The position numbers and the translations under genes were made by a program. A stretch of DNA of 64,000 bases from Pseudevernia furfuracea. Taxonomy: Eukaryota > Ascomycota > Lecanoromycetes > Lecanorales > Parmeliaceae. The stretch spans positions 124,001 to 188,000 of the forward strand of contig JAIUPT010000039.1 of assembly GCA_022315425.1 (NCBI GenBank), in the 5' to 3' direction. The notes beneath the pieces are model-generated. The model was not told the DNA's origin, made no database searches, and worked only from the letters and a program-made list of their open reading frames with translations. Below are positions 22,361 through 35,000 of the stretch, piece by piece; within the stretch, counting starts at the first letter, position 1, and each line of letters begins with the position of its first letter.

Positions 22361-23512
22361 ATGGGAGTGTATCAAAACGGGACTAGGAGTTTCATTATGT
22401 ATTCACTTGTAATCTATGCATGTCTTGGTAGAAAGCAGGCGTTTGCCAGTGGTAAAGCATGGGAGGAAACGGGCAATACTGGAGTCGTTAGTAGTAAATT
22501 CCGAAAGGCTTCCGACATTCTTGGCAAAACGAGGCAATTGTTGATGTCAGGACTCGTAGACATGTTCGTATTCTCTTTCACCTGACAGCATCAAGTCCCG
22601 TGGGGCCAAGGAGTGAGGCAGTTCCTTGCAGAAGAAGTACCTTACTAAGGTAGTGAGGTGGTTGCTAAAATCAAATCTAAAAGATTTAGCCAAATATCAT
22701 GATGTCAGTGTAATCAAATGCTGTAATCAAATGCTTATAAGGGCTGCCATTTCGCCGCTGAGTACTGCCGAAATATTATTAACTGCACACATATTCTCGC
22801 CCACACAATCAGGGTTGTACCTATCAGTATCTCACGGGAATACGGTTGATCATTGCATGGCTTAGAGGATGCTGAAGTCTTGGTGCTGCAGCAATCGTAT
22901 TCGCGATCTCGGAGATGACCCCGTTGCCAAGGATGATGAATTATAGAAAAGTGTGGGTTAGAACTTAGCGCTAGATCTTAGCCTCCCTTAATTTCTAGCC
23001 TCTGGGGAAGACGATTAGGTACTTTTAGGGAGATTCTCGAATCCCGATTGACTTCTTCTTCGTCTCCAAACAGCCACGAATAATAATAATAATAATAATC
23101 CCAATATCATACATGGATATTCTGCGTAAGAGAGTGACGTCGAGATCTGTTGAGTGAAACACGCAAAGCGCGCTATTTCTCTTTAGTATCATTCATTATT
23201 CATTAAAGTAGCATGGCAAACCGTGCCGCCTGTACTCATAAATAATAGCTGCCATCTCTCGCGCTCGCCATCTCTACCTTCCTTTCGCCTTCCTCTCTTT
23301 TTCACACTCCTCATCAGCTACTGCTCCTTCCTCATTACTTCTTCACCCAACCCAAACATTTCCACTTTGACCCTCTGCTTCTCCGCACATTCCACCCACG
23401 GTACACATTCTACCACAAACCATCGACCGCTCTTCCACACCTTGCATTTTCTGACACACAATCCACAGTTGACATCTTAATACTTTCTCCAACTCACTAC
23501 AAGTAATCAAAA
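22361..23512. other. Intergenic region
   Basis: About 1.15 kb upstream of the superoxide dismutase gene, holding an AAT microsatellite (23079-23099) and a pyrimidine-rich stretch before the ATG, probably the 5' UTR. No gene recognised. Confidence 0.5.
23079..23099. repeat. AAT microsatellite, 7 units
   Basis: A perfect trinucleotide run of AAT lying in the promoter region of the superoxide dismutase gene. Confidence 0.9.
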
Positions 23513-24378
23513 ATGCACTCCACCATTGCCTTCGCTGCCCTCTCGGGCCTCGCTCTCGTCAATGCCCAGATTCCAGGAGCCACTACCATCGAAGGTTCAC
23601 CCACATACGATGGACTTCCGGTCCCAGGCACAACAGGCAAACTTGGGAATGCTGCTATCACTCAGAACAACCCACAGTGCGTGACCTACAATGCCACCCT
23701 TCCCAGCACCGGCAGCATTCAGGGCTATGTTGCGGCCACGGCGAACGCAAACGGCACAGGCGTATTCTTCAACGTCTACCTCACCGGCCTTCCCAGTGAA
23801 TCTCTTGGCCCATTTTGTGAGTTCCGGCTGCATGCCTGCACCTTAATCTTCATTTTCCTGACAATGCTTGCGTAGTATACCACATCCACGACCAGCCAGT
23901 CCCGGCCAACGGAAACTGTACCGCCACAGCGGCTCATCTTGATCCTTATATCCGTGGCGAGATACCTCCTTGTGACAACACACAGCCAGAAACCTGCCAA
24001 GTTGGAGATCTCACCGGCAAGCACGGCAACGTCACCATAAGCCCATTCGCAGCTCAGTAAGTGCTCCTGCACCTAGGGTACTCCATCTTTTCTCAGCACG
24101 CTGACGAAAGTTTCCCTAGATACTCTGACCTTTACGTTTCGACCCAGGCCGGTCTCGGAAGCTTCCTTGGCAACCGCTCCATCAACATCCACAGCGCAAA
24201 TACTACGCGTCTCGCCTGCGCCAATTTCCAGCTTGTCAGCAGCACTTGCAACAGCTCTACCTCCGGCTCCAACTCGACTACATCGACCACTACCCCGAAG
24301 CCGTTCCTTGGTAGTGCCAGCACAACATTCGTTAGCATTGGTGCCGTTGCCGCTGGTCTTGTCGCGTTCTTGTTGTAA
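23513..24378 (+). CDS. Secreted, GPI-type Cu-only superoxide dismutase-like protein
   Basis: Three exons: 23513-23816, 23876-24056, 24120-24378 (247 residues; phases agree). Residues 1-18 are a signal peptide. The SOD fold shows the HxH copper pair (YHIHDQPVP), a third ligand region (AAHLDPYIRG), GDLTGKHGN and a late His (SINIHSANTTRLACANF). The zinc loop of Cu/Zn-SOD is missing, as in fungal Cu-only SODs such as Candida Sod4/Sod5. The C-terminus has a Ser/Thr-rich stalk and a hydrophobic tail ending in FLL, the pattern of a GPI anchor signal. It would work at the cell surface, turning superoxide into peroxide. Several N-glycosylation sequons are present. Confidence 0.9.
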
Positions 24379-25297
24379 GCCGGGCTAAGTCAGGGCCCAA
24401 GCCGGCACTATGGGCCAATGAGCTACTCTGTCTACATCACTCTTCTGCGCGGGGCATCTAGATGGCCGTATTGTATGTTAGCAAAAGCACAGATAAGCTC
24501 CAGATATGGTCATGATGAGCATGACGGTAATGGCACGGGTTGGAGAATGGATTGAGGAATAGCATTGTGTAATTTTTAGTTTTTGACTCTATGTCATCCT
24601 GTCAGTCTTGACGATACAATTAAAGAACACCTTGAGGTATGCCGGTAGTCACACAGAATTTTTTAATGGGTGCCTGGATATGGATTTTGACACGGTGTTA
24701 AGAAGAGAAGGGAACATTATAAGAAGGAAAGAAACGCCAGGGACGACTCACACACCTTAAGTCATTGTGGTTGCCTACTGTGATGTCAATCTGGTGAACG
24801 AACATCCTTGTTCTCTTAAGCCTTTCTTTCTACCTTGAGATTCTGTGAAATTTATCACTTGGCTGCGTTGACCATTCACGTGACCAGGGACCCTAGCTGC
24901 CGGGGTGTTAACCCAAAAAACTTTCACTCTGGTGGCCTCAGCGACGATACGAGTACATGTCAACCAGCCCAATCCGACATCTTAACAACGCACCACAAGC
25001 CCCAAGATACCTTATACAGTAAGACCTCCCACAATTGTATCCGCCATCTCTTTGCTCAACGGCCAAGCCACATCAACATCTGCTGGCAATCAAAGCTGGG
25101 CATGCTCTACTTTGTGCGCCTGGCTTGCTGACATCCAACGCTCCCTCATTCTCAGCTTTCCCTTTGCCCAATCTTTTCTTTAACCTAGCGCTTCTTTACT
25201 AATGCTTCACTCGGCAGGTCTACTCGTGTAACATTATTGTCACCCTCTCGTGGAAGACCCTATCTACAATCTCTAAATCCTACATACACCCGCCAAC
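24379..25297. other. Intergenic region upstream of ARF1
   Basis: About 920 bp. The last ~150 bp before ARF1 are pyrimidine-rich, typical of a strong fungal promoter and 5' UTR. No gene recognised. Confidence 0.5.
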
Positions 25298-26022
25298 ATG
25301 GGTCTGACGTTTTCGAAGCTGTTCGATAAGCTCTGGGGAAAGAAGGAGATGCGAATCTTGATGGTTGGTCTCGACGCTGCCGGAAAGACTACGATCCTGT
25401 ACAAGCTGAAACTCGGTGAAATCGTTACCACCATTCCCACAATCGGTTAGTAAGGCTTCAATGCCGGTCAGCTCCTAGCGATCTAGCCAAGCTGACCCCC
25501 TTTTCTCTAGGCTTTAACGTTGAAACTGTCGAATACAAGAACATCCAATTCACTGTGTGGGACGTGGGAGGACAGGACAAGATACGACCTCTATGGAGGC
25601 ATTACTTCCAGAATACTCAAGGTATCATCTTCGTTGTTGATAGCAACGATCGTGATCGTGTCGTGGAAGCCCGTGAGGAGTTGCAGCGTATGTTGAACGA
25701 GGACGAGTTGAGGGATGCTTTGCTCCTGGTCTTCGCCAACAAGCAGGATTTGCCGGTAAGTTCAAAGGATCCGGCCGACTCTCAGGTCTTGTAGCTGAAG
25801 TGAATACAGAACGCCATGAACGCTGCCGAAATCACCGACAAGCTTGGTCTACACTCTTTGAGACAGCGCGCCTGGGTATGTTTTCGTGCTCTTTACGACT
25901 CGAAACGTGTCTGCTAACACATTGCGTAGTACATCCAGTCGACTTGTGCTACATCTGGCGATGGTCTTTACGAAGGACTGGAATGGTTGAGCAACTCACT
26001 CCGAAAGGCTGGGCACAGTTAG
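25298..26022 (+). CDS. ARF1: ADP-ribosylation factor 1 small GTPase
   Basis: Four exons: 25298-25445, 25511-25755, 25810-25875, 25930-26022 (183 residues, phases agree). Gly2 of MGLTFSKLFDKL is the N-myristoylation site. GTPase motifs are complete: GLDAAGKTT (P-loop), TIPTIGFNVE (switch I), WDVGGQDKIRPLW (switch II), NKQDLP and CATSGDGLYEGLEWL. The first intron splits the switch I glycine. ARF1 recruits COPI and clathrin adaptors to Golgi membranes and is cycled by Sec7-family exchange factors and ARF-GAPs. Confidence 0.97.
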
Positions 26023-26884
26023 GAGGATCATCCCGGGTCCTCCCTGTGTCCGCATCTACAAAACACCTCCATCCTTCTTGTCATCCGCCTCTCAAGGGTG
26101 TCTCATGGTCTCCAAATGTCGTCAATTGAAGCGCTGCAGGTACCATCTAGCATAGAGCATGGGTGGTAGTGCGTGAATGCTATAGTGCCCTGGTAGTCTA
26201 GCTTCTTTTTCCTTGCCTGCTCGTGCTGGCCACTCTTAAAAATTATGTGGAATGATGGGTGTTTTATGCAACGGTAGATTTGTGCTCGGGGAGATTGTGG
26301 ATTCGAAAAGATGACATTACCCTCATGACTCGAGTGCAGCTGCCTATGAAGGATTATGAACGTAGAGTAGTAAGAACGCTGTAGCCTCAAACTGGGGATA
26401 TTGTAAAGACGCACTCTTGAGCCCATCTCTACTATAATTGGCAATATTCACAACTATAAGGATAAATGTTGGAGAAGAAGTGAGGTGACTCGACATTTTT
26501 TCTTTATTCTTCGAGTAAGAGAGTAAGAGACCCAAGCAGGCAGCCACTCAACGACTAACACCATCAAGCGCTATCAATGTTTGAAGATATCACTTCTCTG
26601 TCCGCTTTTGATGTAAGACTGTTGGACAAAGTTGAAGGTCAGGCAAAACACAAGAAGCAAGCGAGATACTGTATTTATTAGTGCTCTTCGGCGAATGACT
26701 CCAATCATCCATTCCATATATCCACGAATAATTTGTGTTACGCTTTCTCATGTTCAAAATAAAAGAGACAAAGTTGCGACAATTTCATTCTTGACGTCTT
26801 CAGTACCGATTCCTGCGTTACGTTTTTGTGCTTTCTCCTCTCACTGGCTCTGAATCGTAGCAGTGAATAAGCTCAGCTGCCGTC
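26023..26884. other. Intergenic region between ARF1 and RtcB-like gene
   Basis: About 860 bp between tandem plus-strand genes; ARF1 3' UTR and the next promoter. No gene recognised. Confidence 0.5.
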
Positions 26885-28639
26885 ATGCCTGCTACACGTG
26901 TTACCCTGGCTTCGAATTCCAACCAGTCGCTGAGGACTCCTCTTCTCATTCCTGACTCTGCGTCTCTTGACCCCAATGCTTCCCCGTCATGCTATTCTCT
27001 TGTCATCAAGACTGCCCAATCTAAGCTGAGATTAAAGAAGGCCCAAAGGGTCTTTGTCCATGGTGGCCAGGAGCTGACTGGGCAGAGGGACTGGGAGCAA
27101 TTACTGAAAAATGATGTTGTTCTACTTGTGTCTATAGGGGAAGAGTACGTAGGTTCGAGAAAGGAGGACGATCGCCCGGACGGTGGGCAGCGAGGGCAGC
27201 ATGCCAACGCAGACGCAAAACCAGACTGTTCCATTGATATTCTTGCCGTCAATGCCTTTGTCGACTCTCTATCGATCACTCAGCTTGAGACTACGGCGCG
27301 GACTCTGCCCGGTATGGTCCATGCTGCGGCCCAACCAGATCTTCACCCGGGTACGAAGTTTCCAATAGGTGCAGTTTTTGTGTCTCAGGAATGGATACAC
27401 CCCCCTCTCATTGGCGGTGATATTGGATGCGGGATGGCTTGGTTCAAGACTCGGTTGTCCAGATCCCAGGTGGAAGGAGACAAGGGTAGGAAGGTTGCTG
27501 AGAAACTACGAGGTCTTGAGGGTCCTTGGCGTACCCAAAAAGCCAGAGAAATATGGCTCGAAAACAACAAGGAGACGGCCGGTTGTAGCGCTGGTGAGGA
27601 ATGGGATGCTGCTCTTGGCACCATCGGGGCAGGAAACCATTTCGCCGAGCTTCAAGTCGTTGAAGAATCAATTATGAGCAAATCTGCTATTGGGCCAGAA
27701 GCCTCTCAACATAATTTGTACGAGGGCGAGGTTGTTCTACTAGTGCACTCTGGTTCTCGAGGCTATGGAGGACACATTCTCAAGCAGTGTACTAAGGACG
27801 GTCGTGAAAGCATACGAGAAGATGATCCCATGGCAAAATCTTACCTCGAAGAACACGACCGTGCCTGCACTTGGGCGTCGAGGAATCGAGATTTGATAGC
27901 CCTCCGCTTTCTTGCCTGCTTGGAGCCAGGAGAACCGAGTTGGAACCTGGGCACGAACGATTCGAGTCCCGACTCTCACATCTTAGCCATCCGCGCAGCG
28001 AGGTCGGCCGTTCAAGCCAGAAAAGTAGTCGACATTTACCACAACAATGTCGAAGCGACGACGTGGCCTCCGTCCCTCGAGCTGGATGAGAACAATGGTG
28101 AAGTCCCTTCCAAATCGGCAGAATTGCAGATTAAGCCCCCGCAGAAAGTCTACATACATCGTAAAGGCGCGGCACCCACCCGCGATCCCCTGACAAAGAT
28201 TCCCTTATCTATCCTCCCCCTACCGGGATCTCGTGCGACCCCGACACTCATCATTCATCCCACCTTCTCAGCCACCAACGCCCACGGCAAAACGAATGCC
28301 CTAAGTCTCGCCCACGGAGCCGGACGGGCCCTCTCTCGTGCCAAAGCAGCCTCGTACGTTGCGGAAATGTATGCCGGCAAGACCGAAGACCTTCTCAGGG
28401 GTGACTTCGTCAAGGCAGACAAACGCGGCAACAAGCAATTCGGAGGGCGGGATGCTCCGGGAAGGGCTGTCAATGGGGGCTGCTGGGTTGTGTGCGAGGA
28501 GAAGCAGCTTGTTTGGGAGGAAGCATCTGAAGCGTACAAGGACGTTTGGGATGTGGGGGCGGATCTGGTGGAGAAGGGATGCGCGGAGAGATGGGGATGG
28601 TGCCGGGGCAGAGTGAGCTACAAAGTTAGGAAGGAATAG
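26885..28639 (+). CDS. RtcB-family RNA ligase-like protein with N-terminal extension
   Basis: Intronless frame of 584 residues. The RtcB active site appears intact: GGDIGCGM (Asp179, Cys182), GAGNHFAE (Asn251, His252), VHSGSRG (His288), YHNNVEA (His386) and SLAHGAGRALSR, where His477 should be the guanylated residue. HPGTKFPIGA is also a family motif. RtcB joins 3'-phosphate/2',3'-cyclic phosphate RNA to 5'-OH RNA using GTP and Mn2+. About 110 residues before the core contain KLRLKKAQRVFVHGGQEL and NDVVLLVSIGEEYVG, possibly a small ubiquitin- or doublecortin-like domain (inference). Fungal tRNA splicing uses the unrelated Trl1 ligase, so the role here is open: RNA repair or a derived function. 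The lack of introns may reflect late acquisition. Confidence 0.88.
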   Translation: MPATRVTLASNSNQSLRTPLLIPDSASLDPNASPSCYSLVIKTAQSKLRLKKAQRVFVHGGQELTGQRDWEQLLKNDVVLLVSIGEEYVGSRKEDDRPDGGQRGQHANADAKPDCSIDILAVNAFVDSLSITQLETTARTLPGMVHAAAQPDLHPGTKFPIGAVFVSQEWIHPPLIGGDIGCGMAWFKTRLSRSQVEGDKGRKVAEKLRGLEGPWRTQKAREIWLENNKETAGCSAGEEWDAALGTIGAGNHFAELQVVEESIMSKSAIGPEASQHNLYEGEVVLLVHSGSRGYGGHILKQCTKDGRESIREDDPMAKSYLEEHDRACTWASRNRDLIALRFLACLEPGEPSWNLGTNDSSPDSHILAIRAARSAVQARKVVDIYHNNVEATTWPPSLELDENNGEVPSKSAELQIKPPQKVYIHRKGAAPTRDPLTKIPLSILPLPGSRATPTLIIHPTFSATNAHGKTNALSLAHGAGRALSRAKAASYVAEMYAGKTEDLLRGDFVKADKRGNKQFGGRDAPGRAVNGGCWVVCEEKQLVWEEASEAYKDVWDVGADLVEKGCAERWGWCRGRVSYKVRKE

Positions 28640-29027
28640 AGAAAGACGAATTGGAGGTTGTAAACATAGAGGCTTTGTTTGTAGGGGCCCATGGCTATCA
28701 GAATCGTATTGTGCCTGGATAGTCAGCCATTGGAACGATGCCGAAGCAGTCAACCGACGTCGCTCCGGATAGTTCTATGATGAAAATTTGTGGCTACACA
28801 GTCTCGATATGAAGATGTGCGAAGAAATATCCAGAATGAACATGCTCTATCAAGTCACCATGTCGCATGGCTTGAATATTAAAAAGTCACGCTCTCGCCG
28901 AGAAACAAAAGGGGGTATATCCGCCAATAAAACAAGAAGTATGTTCAATCTGATGCGAAATGAAAGCATCTCTCTGATATCTCCAAAGCCCCAATCGCAA
29001 TGCAAGTTCCACCGATCCTTCAACAAA
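28640..29027. other. Convergent intergenic region
   Basis: About 390 bp of 3' flanks between the RtcB-like gene and the coiled-coil gene. Nothing distinctive. Confidence 0.5.
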
Positions 29028-32000
29028 TCAAACGTTTGTCAACTTCTCTTCACATCCCCCCAACAAGACTTGCTTGTTGCTCTGAGCTGCCTGGTCGTCA
29101 AACGCGGTGCCCTCACTTGCGTCTAAATCGTAGCTGCCCTTGCGCATTAATGGTGGCGTCACAGGGTTGTGCTGCGGCTGACGTCTCAGTGCTCTGTCTC
29201 GCTCTTGACGTGGCAAGCTCTGCTTCGGTATCGTAGGTGCTCTGATTGACGGTTTTGGCGATAGGGGATATACTTTCGAGTCACCGAATGAAGGAGTTGT
29301 CCGCATCTCCGTGCTGGGTGGCGTCATCAGGCCAGCCAAAAAGCTCTGAGGTGAAGATTTCGACGGAGTCTGATTCGCGGAGAAATTACCAAAGGCCGAG
29401 TCCCGCCCCTTACGCCAATTGCCCCAAGCGGCCGCAGCAGCGAGGGGGAGTGCTTTGGGTGATGCTGCAAGGTTGGAGATGCTGGCAAGGGATGGGAAGG
29501 GGGCGAGTGCGCGTTCCTTCTCCTGTTGTTCCATCTGCAAATTCGCTTTTAGGCGAATAGCCGCGTCTTTGACAGATTCAGGATTGTAGGATGGTTGGGA
29601 GACGGTAGCGATCAAATCATCGAGGTCTTCGATGCGAATTCCAAGAAGTTCACGCAACCAGGTGATCTCGATTTCGGCGTCTTTTAATTTCTTTGGGGCA
29701 TGAACATCTACGGAGGACAACCGGTCTTCAAGCTGCTCGATGGTCTTTTCGCGTTCTTGTAGCTGTTCTTGTAGGACAAGGATGGATTCCCGTAGGGCCT
29801 GAGGTGAGATTTTCTCGGGTAGGGGCCCACGGTCAGAGGCCTTAGCGATAGGTAGAGACGTGCGACGTAAGGATGCATTCAAGACTGCTTTGTTCGATTG
29901 AGCAGCTTGCGCTGCTGCATGAGCAGCGGACTTGGCGATTTCCAGCTTCTCTTCGAGGTGGCTGACTTTGTCCTGATAGTGGACCACTTTTTCGTCTGCT
30001 AAACTCAATTGGTTTCCGAAATAAGTCTCTGATCGTTGCTTGTCTTCGAGAGCATTGTCCAGTGTACGCTCATGCTGCGCTTTCATTTCTCTGACAGTTC
30101 TCTCATGAAAGCGGGCAGCTTCTCCAAGAGCCGTGCTCCGCGAGTCAGATACTTCCTCAAGCATAAGCTTATGGCGGGATCTGGACCTATCTGCATCCCC
30201 TGTGACGAGGTCGATCTGTTGATGGAGTCTGGCGATAACACTCTGATGATCTTGGCATTCGGACCTAAGCTTGGCCAACAGGCTTTCCAGATGGGCATTG
30301 GCCTTCTGCATTTGCTCAGCCATGGATCGAGTCTTCAGAGCCTGCATCTCTGCCGCCTCGATCCTCTCAACATCAAGCTCAAGCATTTCCCTCGTTCGGG
30401 CTTCAGTTTCAAGTCTTGCACTCAGTATATCAAGCCTAGCTTTGTGCTCTTCCTCTTTGCTGAGCCATCTCATATGATCTGACGCAACGTTGCGAGAGGC
30501 TGTGGCAATTTCCCCTTGCAAGTGATCGACTTTGGCCCGTATTGCCTGACGGCCCTGAACATTCTCTTCGATCTCAGCATTCAAAGAACTGATAATTCTC
30601 TTGAGGTCTTTATTCTCGTGCTTCACATCACTGATTTCTGACCTCCACTGGTCGCTCGATAACCGGTATTCAGCCAATGTCTCCTCCAGGACTAAATTCT
30701 TTTCAGATAGATCTGAAGCGGTCTTCTGAAGGGTTTCATGTGAACCCTCAAGCATGGCGGTACGCTGAAAAGCTTGTTGCCGTTCCGTATGGAAATCTCG
30801 AAGGCCCCGCTCTGTTGCTTCTGCTGATTCACGATACTCGGAAGCTTCTTGAAGTGCTATCCGAAGGGATCTTGCTTTGTTAGCCAGCTCGTCCTCAAGC
30901 GATCTGCGAGCTCTCATTTCGTCATTTGCTCGAGCGTCTGCTATTTTGAGCATACTCTCAAGGCCTGCTATCTGAAGCTGGCTTTTTTCAGCCGCGGCCG
31001 CTTGTGAGCTGGACGTGACTGGTGCTGATCTGCCACGCATCTGTCTGCCGACGGCTTCCTCTACAATGTTCTTGATGTCGCCTGGTATTGGTGACGGAGA
31101 CATGTTCTCGGGTATCGATGCTTTCAGATCTTTGACAGCAGCCATCATTTCTGCTAGCTGACTGGCTGAAGCAAAGCTCTGCTGAGCAGCTGCCATTTCG
31201 CTAATGGAAGCCTTAAGCTGCTCAAATTTTCGATCCCGTAGCGGAGACTTGAGGATGGACTGTGATGCCTCATCGACGTCATCTTCGTCATCTGCGTCAC
31301 TATGCTCAATCTCAAGGGCGCCCGAGCTGCGTGGTCTCCTACTCGCTGATCTATCGGACAATTGGGCCAATGACCGTTGGATGCCTGACAAAGCCTGCTC
31401 TAAAGGTTTCAATTCTCGCTGGACAATGGCTTCCATTACCTCATTGACATGGTTATTTGAGGTAGTCTTCCAGCGGAACTTGTCCTCATCGAGAGAAGAT
31501 ATCGCATCGTCCCAATCACTAGGAGGCGTACTACCAGGGCTGTTCAGTGGGTGTATTGGAGGCGAAGTCTTGGATGGTCTGTAAGAAGGGCTGTATCGAG
31601 CAGAGCGGGCCACCATTTCGACAAGAGAAGGATTGGCACTTTCTGAATCCGTTGGAGGAAGGTATTGATAATTTTCTTGCAACCTGTTAGGACTAGGTGA
31701 TGGAGCATCACCTCTAGTGTTGGCGGGAGGTAGGAGCTGATGGGGTGTTGATGATTCGTGAAGCTTCGGGCCAGAATATTGTATCGTGCTTGTGCTTGGA
31801 CTTCGAGCTCGCCACGGAGTAGGCTGTCGCTCAACACCGAAGTCCGAATCGTCTCTATTGAGGTGTTTCATAATGGCATCAAGCTCATTATATGACGGCT
31901 CGACGTATCTCACACCATTCATGATATTTGCGTGGGTACCTTGGCCAGCATGGTCTATACGATCAACTAAGTCTTCAGTCCCTCCCTCATCCTTACGCCC

Positions 32001-35000
32001 ATATCTTTTCCCTTCATGTCTGGTTGAGGAACGGGAAGACCCCGAGCTAGAGGTACGATGTCCTAAAGCCCGATCGAATTCACTTGCAAACTGTGGAGAC
32101 TTGCCAAGGAAATCCCGCGTTGCTCTGGCGACCTACACAGATTTTGGAGTCAACAATCTTTCTACCAGGCAAAGTCCAGAGCAATGGAATAGCGCGAAGG
32201 GGTCTTAAAAGCCATCTGCTCCCGGTATATACCTTGCAACTCAAAAGAAAGGGGGATTTCGCTTTCTAATTCACATACCTCGTGAGGATCAGGTGGACGT
32301 GCCGCGTTGAAGCTTGCTGCTTCCCCAAGGTCATTGAAAACATACTCTTCTCTTCTCTTCCCATCCTCATCAACATATTCTTCCCCTCGCATCAGATCTG
32401 AAGCTTCGGTCGCGGACAAATCATCGATGAGTCCTTCGAGTAAATCTGTAGCTGCATCCAGGGTAGTGGCATCTACTGCGTCGCTTTCTAGCGATGGAGT
32501 CCTGCTGAGATAGGGGGCTCGATCCTCACTGCGCCGATCCATCCAAGGGGATTTTCCCTCTGAGGATGCAAAGAGAGGTACTTGATCACCGTCGTCGCGC
32601 TCACGCCTGAAAGCCTTCAGAGTCAGCATGCCCTTCTCAAGACAGAGTCAACTCCCAAGACAAGGCCAAGGAGTGCAACGTGGAAAAGTCCTTTTGAAAT
32701 AGAGAGTCAAGCGGTAAGGTAAGACATCTTTAAGGAGCAGAAAGTAGCGGGTGTGAGGTAGAAGCTCATTTCCATAACACGAGGTCAAACCGTAAGACAA
32801 GTTTAGGTAGTACAGCAAGAGTAAAAGGCCCTTTCTCGCCCCAAAATATGTCTTGCGACTCAAACGGAAGTCCTGCGTATAAAAGGAAATCCCCGAATCA
32901 ACGTACCTCATTCTCTTTTGCCGACCATCAGCTTGGGTTATACGGCCCGATTCGTCTTCTTGACCATCCATATCTTCATAAGATTTCTCCTTGCTTTCCG
33001 ATTCTTCTTTAGGTTTAGTAATTGGTACAGCCTTGGACTTTGAGGGCTTGATGACCTCAGGAAAGTTGATGTCGCCAAAGATCTTGTTCACTGCGTTCTG
33101 CTCGCTGGCCGGTCCAGGACCAGACGCATTTCCGGAACCACTGGGTTTAAACGCCGGAGCATCAGGTCTGAGTGAAGGGCGCAAAGCCGAAAAGCTGAAT
33201 TCCCTGGAGGGCATGTTTGCCATTACCGAAGCTTTTGGCATAAACGGAGGCGCTGTAACATTTAATCTGCTAGGTAGGGATGCTCCATTGGGAGCCTTAA
33301 ATGCCCCATCAGAGCTAGGGAAGCTCAGAGATTCGTTCTCGATTACTTTGTGAGCTTGCTGATTACCCAAGAATGAGAAAACGCCAGAATTCTTCAAAGT
33401 TCTGGGCTCAAACTTGGGTGCATTGACGTTTAATCGAGAGGCCTTGGATGAGTATCTGCTTTGAGACTCTCCAGGTTGATTGGTCTCATGGTCTGGAAAC
33501 CCTCTAACACTCATACCTGCATCCAAGACAGACCTGTTCGCTGTAGCATTCTGCGGGGCCATTCTCCCAACGTTGTTTGAGTTATTTTGAGCCTGGTATT
33601 CATCGTACCCTTCATCATTCTGGGCGGCCTCAGAGCCTTCTCGCCCTTCATTCTCACCCATGGAGTATGACACACGAACCTCAGCTTCGTCAACTCCTTT
33701 CTGCAAATTCTCACTTGGATTCTGGCGATGACCACGTGGGATCGGAGTTGCGATTCCGGCTTGATTATGATGAACCACTGGCAGCAAGATATGCTCCCCA
33801 TTTCGAGATATGCCCAAAGAAGGTAATGAGCGTTGCTGCAATATTTGCTGTTGAAGATGATGTTGCTGCTGCTGCTGCAGTTGCTGTAACTGTAGCAGAG
33901 CTTGATGCTCCCGCATTCTAGCTAGCATATCAATTGAGGCTTGATTCGAGATCTGGCCAACGTTGCTGATCCCTACAGGTGATACTGATGGTGTTGCTTG
34001 CCCAAATGGGTGCACCTGTCCGTTGAGGCCGGGAGAAGCAGCCCGCGACCCCTGTTGCGATGCGAAATATGTCTGAGGTGACCACGCTCCAGGTATGTGA
34101 GGATCGGAAGACTTGGAAAGTTGGTTAGGTGACACGAGAGACGGCTCATTAGACGCATGAGCCATGGAATATCTTGGGAAATGAGAGACCCCGGGCTTGC
34201 CTAAGTAGGAGGCAGGGTTGGCAGCACCATAAAATGAAGTAGGGAATGGACCCACGTGCGCTGATGGAGCCAAAGCGGGCGACGTCAGCACAGCAGAGCT
34301 TTGTGACGACCCTTGTCGGCTCATCATAGATAGCTCTGGTGAATGCCTTGGAAATTGCTCTTCAACGCCCAATGCTCGCAGCTTGTCCTCTTTCAGATGA
34401 TTAACATAGGCCTCCTGTAAAGGTTTTGGACTCAGTATGCCTTCCAGAAAGATCCCATGCAATGACACGACGCGAAGGGGGTACTGGGATATTCATGCTC
34501 CCCGAACTTGTCATGCAATTGAAGAATTGGTCTAGGATGGGATATAAATTTATTCTGGAAATATACATACCCAATGTCGCCGGTCCGGAATATTGACACG
34601 ATATGTACCTTCAGCTCGCTCACGCTTCTCATCTTCTGGGTCAGGATGCACAGCTCGACTCTGTCCTTCCAAATGAGTAGAGTGTGAGTTGGAGGCTTGT
34701 GGGGCAAGCGTGAATCCCTTGGTATCGAATCCATGGGTTTTCCAGTCTTTGAGTTGCCTTTCGAAATCGTCTGGGCTGAGATAGCTTTCTCTACTAGTCT
34801 TTCTGCCAAATTCGTCTTCAAGAGGCAGCGCAATGAAGCATGCCTTATTCCGCCAAACCACGCGCTTCCGAGGCCGCTGGAATGAAGACACACCAGCCAG
34901 AGAAGGCCTTGTGACATGCGAGTGGTCTCCTGCTGCGTTCGTTACCGTTCCTGAAACGGGAGCCTCGGATCTTTTGCGGTCAAAGGGAGGTGGTGTCTGT

